DNA from: Burkholderiales bacterium
GTDB lineage: Bacteria; Pseudomonadota; Gammaproteobacteria; Burkholderiales; Burkholderiaceae_C
Length of the DNA stretch: 18,483 bases
NCBI GenBank assembly: GCA_005789685.1
Contig: SXXD01000095.1
Span: 1-18,483, forward strand
Reading direction: 5' to 3'
Below are positions 8,035-14,054 of the stretch, piece by piece (position 1 is the first letter of the stretch; each line of letters starts with the position of its first letter). Made by a program: the position numbers and the translations under genes. The notes beneath the pieces are model-generated. The model saw nothing but the letters and a program-made list of their open reading frames with translations. It had not been told where the DNA came from and did no database searches.

Positions 8035-8478
8035 TTAAAGGCCAACCCAAAGGGGGGTGCTGGCGCGTCTTATTTGCCATCTCAATTCGGTGCTGCCATT
8101 GGGCTTGTCTGGACTTGGCCATTTCACTGAAATATTTAAATTTTGAAGCAGATTGGGATCTGAGCCTTGGGTGGAAATGGACGTGGTGTTCCATCTTCTT
8201 TCAAATTGAATGCCAGCTTCAGTGCTCAGTGCGCCAGTATTTTGCAAGTTCTGAAATTGCGCTGTGCAAAATGCGCTTGGCACTTGCCAGCATTCGGCAA
8301 GGTCTTGAGCCAAGCCATTGGCAAGGTCCAAATTTCTTTGAGATTGATTGGCTGACATGCTGGCCAAGCTGAGTTGGAAGGACCCAAAGAGACCTAGCGC
8401 TAAAACGGCACTGGCAAACAAGGCCTCTAGAACCGTGAAGCCAAATTGAGAGCGCGTCTCCAAATGATGGAATGACAT
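8035..8478 (-). CDS. pilV: Type IV pilus minor pilin PilV-like
   Basis: This is a minor prepilin that joins the complex initiating type IV pilus assembly at the inner membrane. The chosen start at 8478 (147 residues) gives a short leader ending in Gly13. It is followed by the prepilin peptidase site G/FTVLEA with Glu at +5, and a hydrophobic helix FASAVLALGLFGSFQLSLAS. The mature domain has Cys in CWQVPSAFC. An upstream ATG at 8550 would overlap pilX by 70 bases; the 8478 start follows the pilX stop by 2 bases and has AGGG eight bases upstream. PilV is favoured by size, the TVLEA start and its place after pilW and pilX. The Cys and loop region is poorly conserved in this family. Confidence 0.85.
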   Translation of the reverse strand: MSFHHLETRSQFGFTVLEALFASAVLALGLFGSFQLSLASMSANQSQRNLDLANGLAQDLAECWQVPSAFCTAQFQNLQNTGALSTEAGIQFERRWNTTSISTQGSDPNLLQNLNISVKWPSPDKPNGSTELRWQIRRASTPLWVGL

Positions 8479-8480
8479 GT

Positions 8481-9449
8481 CTAAAACCCTGCGTTTTTCC
8501 AAGAGCCAGAAATTCGCTGCACCCTTGATGCATCGATGCCAAGGGGCCAATCAAAGTGGTAGGCCTCAGGGTTCAGGGTTTGAAGCGCTACAGGGTTTTG
8601 GCATGCGTTGGCACTTTGAAAATAAACCATGCCAGTGATGGCGGCTTGGCTTGCTATTTGCGGGCATTGAATGGCGCAAGCAATGTCTGAAAAAATCAGA
8701 ACAACGGGTGCACTGTGGCTGCCCAAACTTTGGGTCCACGTGAGTGGGCTGTCTATCCAATACACAGTTCGGCTGGGTTGTGAAAGTGAGCTTAATCCAT
8801 TTTGCAATTGGGCTGTCGAAATGGCTTTGAGCTGCGCGGGCGTGATGTTGCCAAACGGTTTGCGCCATTCGATGGGTGTGCATTCAGCTGGCGCTGGCCG
8901 AGGCGCAGGTTCTAAATCAGGGGGCGTCCAGGGTGCGCTAATGGGGATGTACAGGCTTTGCTGAACCGTGGCCCGACTGCCCACGCCAGGTTGCTCAAAA
9001 TTCAAGCTAATGTGGGCCGTTATTTTGATTTTGTGCGGTGCCATTCGGACATCGCGTACAAAAAGGACAAAAGAGTTTGTGGCGTCGATTGATTCTGGCC
9101 ATGCCAATGCAGAAATGCGAGGGTCAAATGTGCCAACTGCCGATGCTGTCCACTTTAAACATTGCCATTGAGGAGATGCCAGGGTGGTGGGACATTGGTT
9201 GTTGCTTGCGTTGCGCCAAAATGCGGCGTCAATGGCAATGTCCTGACCTGAATAAACGCTGTCAATTTGCGCGATGGCGGTCTCTAAAAGTGACTCACTG
9301 CTGGCCAAGGCTTGGGCCGCAAAAAAATGCTGCTGACTTCTTTGAGTTTCTGACATGACTGAGCGCAGTGTGATCCAGCCAAGCAAACTGGTGATGAAGA
9401 TCAGACAGATTGCGCTCCAAAGGTTGGCCATGCCGCTGTGTTGATTCAT
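8481..9449 (-). CDS. PilX-like type IV pilus assembly protein
   Basis: This is a putative minor pilin of the pilVWX set. From the ATG at 9449 (322 residues) the N-terminus MNQHSG/MANLWSAICLIFITSLLGW has a short leader, a Gly before the hydrophobic helix and no Glu at +5, which is usual for PilX and GspK-like pilins. The ectodomain is about 290 residues, has many Cys residues and a Pro-rich linker (PPDLEPAPRPAPAECTP, near 180-200). It is longer than typical PilX. The ATG overlaps the stop of the pilW-like gene as ATGA. An ORF start at 9527 is rejected because it would overlap pilW by 82 bases. Identification rests mainly on position and the N-terminal helix. Confidence 0.72.
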   Translation of the reverse strand: MNQHSGMANLWSAICLIFITSLLGWITLRSVMSETQRSQQHFFAAQALASSESLLETAIAQIDSVYSGQDIAIDAAFWRNASNNQCPTTLASPQWQCLKWTASAVGTFDPRISALAWPESIDATNSFVLFVRDVRMAPHKIKITAHISLNFEQPGVGSRATVQQSLYIPISAPWTPPDLEPAPRPAPAECTPIEWRKPFGNITPAQLKAISTAQLQNGLSSLSQPSRTVYWIDSPLTWTQSLGSHSAPVVLIFSDIACAIQCPQIASQAAITGMVYFQSANACQNPVALQTLNPEAYHFDWPLGIDASRVQRISGSWKNAGF

Positions 9450-10063
9450 GTGGCAGTGTCTGTGCAATTGGATGCGGTATTGCGCAAATGAGTGCCGAAA
9501 TTGCGCAGCCTGACCCCACGCCGCCAAGTCAGAGGCATCTTTTCAGTAGAAATTTGACTGCGAATTTCAATCAGCAACAATTCTCCTAGGATGGGCGAAG
9601 ACTGATTGCATTGCAAACGCAACTCAAGCGCCAGTATTTCTGAATGTTTGGGCTGTGTCAGAGATGTCCAAACTACAGGTTGGCAGGAAGTTTTGGTTTG
9701 GATTTGGTTGCCATTCAAACGAAAACCGCTGCACTCATTGTTTTCTTTCAGCCCATTTTCATTGCGATCAATGCTGAACAAAATTTGTTGGGACGTGAGA
9801 TAAAAGTCTTCTGACGCGCCGCAAAAGTCAATGGGACAAACAGGGTCTTGGGGGTGGATGGGTGTGATGGCCACACTGAAAAAATTAGCCCGCTTTATAT
9901 CGTGCACCAAAGTGTCCATCAAGGCCCGTGTTTCTTGTTGAGCATGGCTTCTTTCTAAAATTTTTCGGTCGTGGGTCCATTGAAAATGAACCCAAAAAAC
10001 TGCGGCACTCAGCACACTCAAACCCATCGCCATACCCACCAAAAGATTTACCATTTCCAGCAA
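9446..10063 (-). CDS. PilW-like minor pilin with atypical N-terminus
   Basis: The gene is placed and sized like pilW (about 200 residues). It begins with a hydrophobic helix (LLVGMAMGLSVLSAAVFWV) and has the long-helix ERSHAQQETRALMDTLVHDIKRANF typical of PilW. No normal prepilin leader can be built: an in-frame TAA at 10093-10091 lies close upstream, and the only standard start codons are TTG at 10063 and ATG at 10054 (GAGG ten bases upstream). Residues read upstream of these are RIAVGRCRGLLEMVN. A Gly therefore precedes the helix, but Glu is at +3 and Asn falls where Glu +5 would be expected. Either the start is non-standard, the leader has decayed, or a small indel is present. The pilE-like gene overlaps by 7 bases if the ATG is used. 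Confidence 0.68.
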   Translation of the reverse strand: MLEMVNLLVGMAMGLSVLSAAVFWVHFQWTHDRKILERSHAQQETRALMDTLVHDIKRANFFSVAITPIHPQDPVCPIDFCGASEDFYLTSQQILFSIDRNENGLKENNECSGFRLNGNQIQTKTSCQPVVWTSLTQPKHSEILALELRLQCNQSSPILGELLLIEIRSQISTEKMPLTWRRGVRLRNFGTHLRNTASNCTDTAT

Positions 10064-10503
10064 GCCTCGGCATCGTCCAACAGCGATGCGTTACTGGTTG
10101 CGAGCACGTGGGCATTTTCTGAAATGCGCAGGCTCATGCTGCTGCAGGTGGTATCGCGGCTTTGCAAGCCAACTGGCGTGGCGTGCAGAATGTAGCCGTG
10201 GGTATTGCTACTTTGGAGATTCAAATGGTAGTGCTTTGAAATCGAGTGCGTTCCTGCCCAATCGAGCTCGCTCAAAGTGCTTGCATATTGGGCATGTAAG
10301 CCGCGCCACTGCAATTGCCGAAGATGTAATTGCATCAGTGAATTTTGAGCATCTTGACGCCTTATTTTTTGCCAATGCAATTCAAGCCTAGGCAAGGCAA
10401 CGCCCATCAGTGCGCCAATGATCGCCATGCAAACAAGAGACTCAATGAGTGTAAAACCTGCTGCACGGCAGCGCGTTACTTGAAGTGATGCTGGAGGTCT
10501 CAT
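10048..10503 (-). CDS. Type IV pilin PilE-like (minor pilin)
   Basis: This is a type IV prepilin with leader MRPPASLQVTRCRAAG, cleavage site G/FTLIES (Glu at +5) and a long hydrophobic helix (LVCMAIIGALMGVALPRL). The C-terminal part has the PilE-style pattern YILHATPVGLQSRDTTCSSMSL and a final Cys before the stop (EACWKW), which suggests a disulfide loop. The start at 10503 gives 151 residues. The frame continues upstream to 10596, but the shorter start gives a normal leader. It heads the pil cluster and diverges from fimT. It could be a minor pilin rather than the major subunit: the cluster context and the leader fit PilE of the pilVWX-fimT-pilE group. Confidence 0.82.
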   Translation of the reverse strand: MRPPASLQVTRCRAAGFTLIESLVCMAIIGALMGVALPRLELHWQKIRRQDAQNSLMQLHLRQLQWRGLHAQYASTLSELDWAGTHSISKHYHLNLQSSNTHGYILHATPVGLQSRDTTCSSMSLRISENAHVLATSNASLLDDAEACWKW

Positions 10504-10613
10504 GAGCAGAGCATGCGCTGCAAGCAAGTTGCGCCACTGGCATTGACTTGCAGCGCTTTCGAATTGGCACTGAATGAAAGTGCTTTCATGCGCCATGCGT
10601 GGAAGCTCCGAAC
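10504..10613. promoter_or_regulatory. Divergent control region between pilE-like and fimT genes
   Basis: This 110-base interval separates the two diverging pilin genes. It contains a perfect inverted repeat ATGAAAG-TG-CTTTCAT (10574-10589). A second interrupted palindrome, GCAG-a-GCATGC-g-CTGC, lies at 10506-10521 beside the pilE start. On the plus strand a TTGACT (10543-10548) resembles a -35 box, but no good -10 follows at 16-18 bases. I cannot assign a promoter or a regulator. GGAAG at 10601-10605 is the fimT ribosome-binding site. Confidence 0.4.
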
Positions 10614-11198
10614 ATGAAGTTCACTTTAAAAGTTAATGGCTACAGTTTGATCGAAATGCTGTTCATGCTTTTTATCGTGGGTGTACTGTGCAGCACGGTG
10701 GCACTTTCTTTTAAGGGAATGCAAAGCAGGGTCCACATTCAGGCGGCTTCTCAAGCTTTGCTGAGCGATGTTCTTAGCGCCAGAGCCCAAGCCTTGCGCC
10801 TAGAACGACGCGTCACGCTGTGTGCAGCTGCGCTCGACTCAAGCTTGCAACCCGCATTGCCAACAGCTTGTGCTTCCAGTGACAGTTCAGTAGCATGGCA
10901 CCAGGGATGGTTGGTGTTTGAAGACGCCAACAGCAATGGTCTATGGGACGAAGGAGAGCCCCTTCTGCAGCAAAGAACGCGCATGAACCCCCAAGTTACT
11001 GCCACTGGCAATACCACTGTTGGCCGGTATGTATCTTTTGGCGCAAGTGGTCGCAGCTTGTTGTTGAATGGTGCTTTTCAAGCGGGCACCATCACCTTTT
11101 GTGATAGTGGTGCGAATGCCAAGGAGGGGTGGTTGTTGGTGGTCAATGCGGTGGGTCGTGCCCGCTTAGACAAAGGGCAGATTGCCATCTGCCCTTGA
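10614..11198 (+). CDS. fimT: FimT/GspH-type pseudopilin
   Basis: This is a prepilin-like protein of the GspH/FimT family. It acts in type IV pilus assembly and, in some species, DNA uptake. The start ATG at 10614 follows GGAAG with 8 bases spacing and gives 194 residues; a GTG at 10599 is a less likely start. The leader MKFTLKVNG precedes the site G/YSLIEM with Glu at +5. The helix MLFMLFIVGVLCSTVALSF and the family pattern LLSDVLSARAQALRLERRVTLCA follow. The GWLVFEDANSNGLWDEGEPLL segment (about 102-122) is a hallmark of GspH/FimT. It converges on nrdR with 2 bases between the stops. Confidence 0.87.
   Translation: MKFTLKVNGYSLIEMLFMLFIVGVLCSTVALSFKGMQSRVHIQAASQALLSDVLSARAQALRLERRVTLCAAALDSSLQPALPTACASSDSSVAWHQGWLVFEDANSNGLWDEGEPLLQQRTRMNPQVTATGNTTVGRYVSFGASGRSLLLNGAFQAGTITFCDSGANAKEGWLLVVNAVGRARLDKGQIAICP
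11173..11196. terminator. Hairpin at the fimT/nrdR convergence
   Basis: A perfect 10-base stem (AAGGGCAGAT against ATCTGCCCTT) encloses a 4-base TGCC loop. It covers the last codons of fimT, just before the nrdR stop at 11201. No strong T-run follows in either direction, so it would be a weak bidirectional terminator. It may also partly reflect the GQIAICP codons. Confidence 0.5.
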
Positions 11199-11200
11199 GT

Positions 11201-11650
11201 CTATTTGCTCACTTCGTCCACCAGCAACTTGAAGTCGTCTATGTCTTCAAAGCTGCGGTACACACTGGCAAAGCGAACGTAAGCCACTTTATCGAGCTTC
11301 TTTAATTCGCGCATGACCAACTCGCCAATTTTGTTGGAGGCTACTTCGCGTTGTGCCAAGTTCAATAACTTTTCTTCAATGCGCTCAATGGCTGAATCTA
11401 CTTGCTCAATGCTGACGGGTCGTTTGCGCAGCGCCAAGTTCATGCTGGCGCGCAACTTCACACGCTCATACTCGATGCGTCTGCCATCTTTTTTCACGAT
11501 GGCCGGAAAGTTCACTTCTGGCCGCTCGTAGGTGGTAAATCGTTTTTCACACGCTGCACATTGACGGCGACGGCGAATGAGGTCGCCGTCTTCAGCCAGA
11601 CGTGTTTCTACCACTTGGGTCTCGTTGTGGCTGCAGAACGGACACTTCAT
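11201..11650 (-). CDS. nrdR: Transcriptional repressor NrdR
   Basis: NrdR represses ribonucleotide reductase genes by binding NrdR boxes according to ATP/dATP status. The 149 residues contain an N-terminal zinc ribbon (Cys 3, 6, 31 and 34 in [10 protein letters not shown] and QCAACEKRF). An ATP-cone domain (about 49-139, [18 protein letters not shown] to [13 protein letters not shown]) follows. The ATG at 11650 overlaps the glyA stop as ATGA, so nrdR is likely co-transcribed with glyA. No nrd gene or NrdR box lies in the window. Confidence 0.97.
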   Translation of the reverse strand: MKCPFCSHNETQVVETRLAEDGDLIRRRRQCAACEKRFTTYERPEVNFPAIVKKDGRRIEYERVKLRASMNLALRKRPVSIEQVDSAIERIEEKLLNLAQREVASNKIGELVMRELKKLDKVAYVRFASVYRSFEDIDDFKLLVDEVSK

Positions 11651-12891
11651 TTGTAAACAGGGAAACGCGCGGTCAAGGCGTTTACCTTGATGCGCACAGC
11701 TTCAATGTTGGCAGGATCGCGTGGGTTGTCGAGCACATCGGCAATGAGGTTGGCAGTGAAGCGCGCCTCTTCGTCTTTGAAGCCGCGGGTGGTCATGGCG
11801 GGTGTGCCAATGCGCACGCCACTGGTGACCATGGGTTTTTCGGGGTCGTTGGGGATGGCGTTTTTGTTGATGGTCATGTGCGCATGGCCCAAGACCGCTT
11901 CAGCTTCTTTGCCAGTAATGCCCTTAGGTCGCAAATCAACCAACATGACGTGACTTTGGGTGCCACCGCTCACAATGCGCAGACCGCGTTGTGTGAGCGT
12001 TTCGGCCACGATTTGGGCGTTCTTGATGACCTGCTGTTGGTAGGTCTTGAATCCAGGAGCCATGGCTTCTTTGAAGGCAACAGCCTTGGCAGCAATGACG
12101 TGCATAAGCGGGCCGCCTTGCAGGCCAGGAAAGATAGCGCTGTTGATGGCTTTTTCGTGCTCGGCTTTCATCAAGATGATGCCGCCGCGAGGTCCGCGCA
12201 AGCTTTTGTGGGTGGTCGATGTCACTACGTCGGCGTAAGGCACTGGGTTGGGATAAACACCTGCCGCAATGAGACCTGCATAGTGCGCCATATCGACCAG
12301 AAAAATGGCGCCAACATCTTTGGCCACTTTGGCAAAGCGCGCAAAGTCAATGTGCAAACTGTAGGCCGATGCGCCAGCAATGATGAGCTTGGGTTTTGAT
12401 TCGTGCGCTTTTTTCTCCATGGCATCGTAGTCAATGACTTCGTTGGCATCGAGGCCATAGCTGACCACGTTGAACCATTTTCCACTGATGTTCAAGGGCA
12501 TACCGTGTGTGAGGTGGCCGCCTTCAGCCAAGCTCATGCCCATGATGGTGTCGCCGGGTTTTAAGAAAGCCAAAAACACAGCCTCATTGGCCGATGCGCC
12601 GCAATGCGGTTGCACATTGGCGGCGTCAGCGCCAAAGATTTGTTTGACGCGGTCAATGGCCAATTGCTCTGCAATGTCAACAAATTCGCAACCACCGTAG
12701 TAGCGTTTGCCAGGGTAGCCTTCGGCGTACTTGTTGGTGAGTTGTGAGCCTTGAGCAGCCATGACGGCAGGTGAGGCGTAGTTTTCGCTGGCAATCAACT
12801 CAATGTGATGCTCTTGACGAGCGTTCTCAGCCTGAATGGCAGCAAAAATCTCGGGATCGGTTTGTTCAATCAGAATATTTCTTGAATACAT
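11647..12891 (-). CDS. glyA: Serine hydroxymethyltransferase
   Basis: GlyA is the PLP enzyme that converts serine and tetrahydrofolate into glycine and 5,10-methylene-THF. The 414 residues are of normal length and carry [36 protein letters not shown] and [15 protein letters not shown], in which Lys229 is the PLP-binding lysine. The start at 12891 has GAAGG six bases upstream. The upstream 300 bases hold a ZTP-type leader. It is followed directly by nrdR with a 4-base overlap. The residues [12 protein letters not shown] replace the more usual PHSGxQAN wording, which is a minor variation. Confidence 0.98.
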   Translation of the reverse strand: MYSRNILIEQTDPEIFAAIQAENARQEHHIELIASENYASPAVMAAQGSQLTNKYAEGYPGKRYYGGCEFVDIAEQLAIDRVKQIFGADAANVQPHCGASANEAVFLAFLKPGDTIMGMSLAEGGHLTHGMPLNISGKWFNVVSYGLDANEVIDYDAMEKKAHESKPKLIIAGASAYSLHIDFARFAKVAKDVGAIFLVDMAHYAGLIAAGVYPNPVPYADVVTSTTHKSLRGPRGGIILMKAEHEKAINSAIFPGLQGGPLMHVIAAKAVAFKEAMAPGFKTYQQQVIKNAQIVAETLTQRGLRIVSGGTQSHVMLVDLRPKGITGKEAEAVLGHAHMTINKNAIPNDPEKPMVTSGVRIGTPAMTTRGFKDEEARFTANLIADVLDNPRDPANIEAVRIKVNALTARFPVYK

Positions 12892-12917
12892 GGCAGGCCT
12901 TCAAAGGATGGTTCCTT
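12892..12917 (-). promoter_or_regulatory. glyA translation-initiation region with possible competing hairpins
   Basis: Reading toward glyA, an AAGGA-ACCA-TCCTT hairpin (12917-12904) lies next to the Shine-Dalgarno GAAGG (12902-12898). The TCCTT arm could instead pair with AAGG of the ribosome-binding site through a short TTGA loop. This suggests, but does not prove, control of translation by the upstream leader. No run of T after a strong hairpin is visible, so transcription termination is less obvious here. Confidence 0.35.
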
Positions 12918-12952
12918 GCTCAAGTGAAGTGTTAAAAACTTCAAAATGGCAA

Positions 12953-13070
12953 GGGCTGCCCAGGCGAACGGCTGAAACCTTGTGCCCATAAGAGACTGGG
13001 ACAAGGTGCACGCTCCCCAGTGGTTGTAGGCGGATCTAGGCCCTCCAATTTCCACGTCAGAAACCAGCCA
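12953..13070 (-). ncRNA. ZTP riboswitch (pfl motif) upstream of glyA
   Basis: On the minus strand the leader contains the elements I know from the ZTP/pfl motif in order: CTGACGTGG (13060-13052), then AACCAC (13025-13020) closing a GTGG/CCAC helix. CTGGGGAGCG (13020-13011), a variable hairpin (CCTTGTCCCA against TGGGCACAAGG, 13006-12978) and the conserved 3' block GCCGTTCGCCTGGGCAGCC (12972-12954) follow. The GACG segment can pair with CGTT of the 3' block, as the pseudoknot requires. ZTP riboswitches are known to control glyA and folate/purine genes and turn genes on when ZTP/ZMP accumulates. The boundary is approximate, and no covariance search was run. Confidence 0.8.
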
Positions 13071-13199
13071 GCCAGTGTCAGCAGGGGCCAGGATCCTATC
13101 GCCAGTTGCGCACACTCCGAGTGTAGCCGAGGTGGTGCTTAGATGCATCTGAAAAGCTTAAATTTGGCCGCCTGATTTTTGAGGACAAGCCGCTGTAGA
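13071..13199 (-). promoter_or_regulatory. Upstream part of the glyA leader / promoter region
   Basis: This stretch, between the lytic transglycosylase stop and the riboswitch, should hold the glyA promoter. A 13-base inverted repeat, ACACTC-C-GAGTGT (13112-13124), overlaps a TACACT that could act as a -10 box. No convincing -35 is present 17 bases away. An AGATGCATCT palindrome sits at 13141-13150. The assignment is weak. Confidence 0.3.
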
Positions 13200-14003
13200 T
13201 CACTTTTTGGGGCTGAGGTTCGAGCTGGGGCTAGCATTGGCACCGCCATCTTTTGAATTTTTGAGGATGGCTTGATTGAGTCGTTCTTGTTCACCAAACA
13301 CCCTAGAGATGTACTCAGTTTCTTGAGAAATAGACTCTTCACCGGCCTTGTAGAGTCGAAGACCTTCCTCCAAACTGCCTGTCAAATTGATGCATTCTTT
13401 GAGGATTTTGACACCAATGCGGAGGTTTGTTTTGGGGTCAAAAATGGCCATGGCCCCGCCGTAGGGGGTGAATTGCTCGAAATGGATCTCGGGTATCACC
13501 TGCATCAGGCCTTTTGCGCCCTTAGGGCTGTTGGCAAAAGGGTTGTAGTTAGATTCAACCCCAATCACAGCCAGAATGAGGGTGGCTTCTAGAGATGACC
13601 GGTCTGCCAAGTCAAATACCTCCAAAATCAGGGCATTCAAGGGCTCTGGTGCTATTTTGTATTTGCTTCTCACTGCTTGAACCAAAGTCAATTGGAGCGG
13701 TGTCAGGTCAGTTGCGGGCGCTGCCAAGCTTCTTAGCAATACTTGATGCTGTTCATCTTCAGCTTCTGAAATCTGCAGTCGGGTGAACAGCCAGCCCTGC
13801 ACGCTTTGGACAGTCAGGGTGCGCACTTCAGGCCGCGCCAAAGCCAGCACGCAGAGGATCAATGCAAGCAGGCCTAACATTGCAAAACTGTGGTGTGAAA
13901 TATTCATAAAGCCGCGCCCAATATCTCCCCCAAAGGTCAACAGTCCGCGCCAAAAGCGAAGAGGCCATTGCGCGGCTAATTCCTGAAAAGCGGGTTGAGT
14001 CAC
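13200..14003 (-). CDS. Membrane-anchored lytic transglycosylase-like protein (SLT domain)
   Basis: This is a probable peptidoglycan lytic transglycosylase. The 267 residues have one hydrophobic segment (about 40-57, FAMLGLLALILCVLALA), so the protein is likely tethered to the inner membrane with its domain in the periplasm. The SLT domain (about 105-235) shows ILAVIGVESNYNPFA with the catalytic Glu at 150, then KGAKGLMQVIP. The third usual motif (AYNxG) appears as RLYKAGEES, with Lys instead of Asn, so activity is less certain. The C-terminus is Ser/Asn/Lys rich. The start used is GTG at 14003; it lacks a clear ribosome-binding site, and an ATG at 13907 is a possible alternative. It diverges from the DUF349 gene. 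No specific Mlt family member is recognised. Confidence 0.8.
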   Translation of the reverse strand: MTQPAFQELAAQWPLRFWRGLLTFGGDIGRGFMNISHHSFAMLGLLALILCVLALARPEVRTLTVQSVQGWLFTRLQISEAEDEQHQVLLRSLAAPATDLTPLQLTLVQAVRSKYKIAPEPLNALILEVFDLADRSSLEATLILAVIGVESNYNPFANSPKGAKGLMQVIPEIHFEQFTPYGGAMAIFDPKTNLRIGVKILKECINLTGSLEEGLRLYKAGEESISQETEYISRVFGEQERLNQAILKNSKDGGANASPSSNLSPKK

Positions 14004-14054
14004 AAGTTGATTTGAATTAAGGGAACCACTAATTATAAAAAAAATCGAAAATAG
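14004..14054. promoter_or_regulatory. AT-rich divergent promoter region
   Basis: This short AT-rich spacer lies between divergent genes. On the plus strand TTGAAT (14012-14017) and TATAAA (14034-14039) are 16 bases apart and fit a sigma70 promoter for the DUF349 gene. On the minus strand a perfect TATAAT (14037-14032) could serve the transglycosylase gene, but its -35 is poor. The plus-strand promoter would start transcription only some 9 bases before the annotated ATG at 14055. Confidence 0.5.

Noticed and set aside
7991..8194. Upstream extension of ribD by 68 residues
   Set aside because: It lies within pilV and has no RibD similarity.
10543..10590. Sigma54 (-24/-12) promoter upstream of fimT from the TTGGCAC text
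   Set aside because: The required GC is not at the correct spacing after GG.
11602..12399. A 265-codon open frame on the plus strand opposite glyA
   Set aside because: It is antisense to a certain gene, has a His/Gly/Ala-rich composition typical of shadow frames, and resembles no protein I know.
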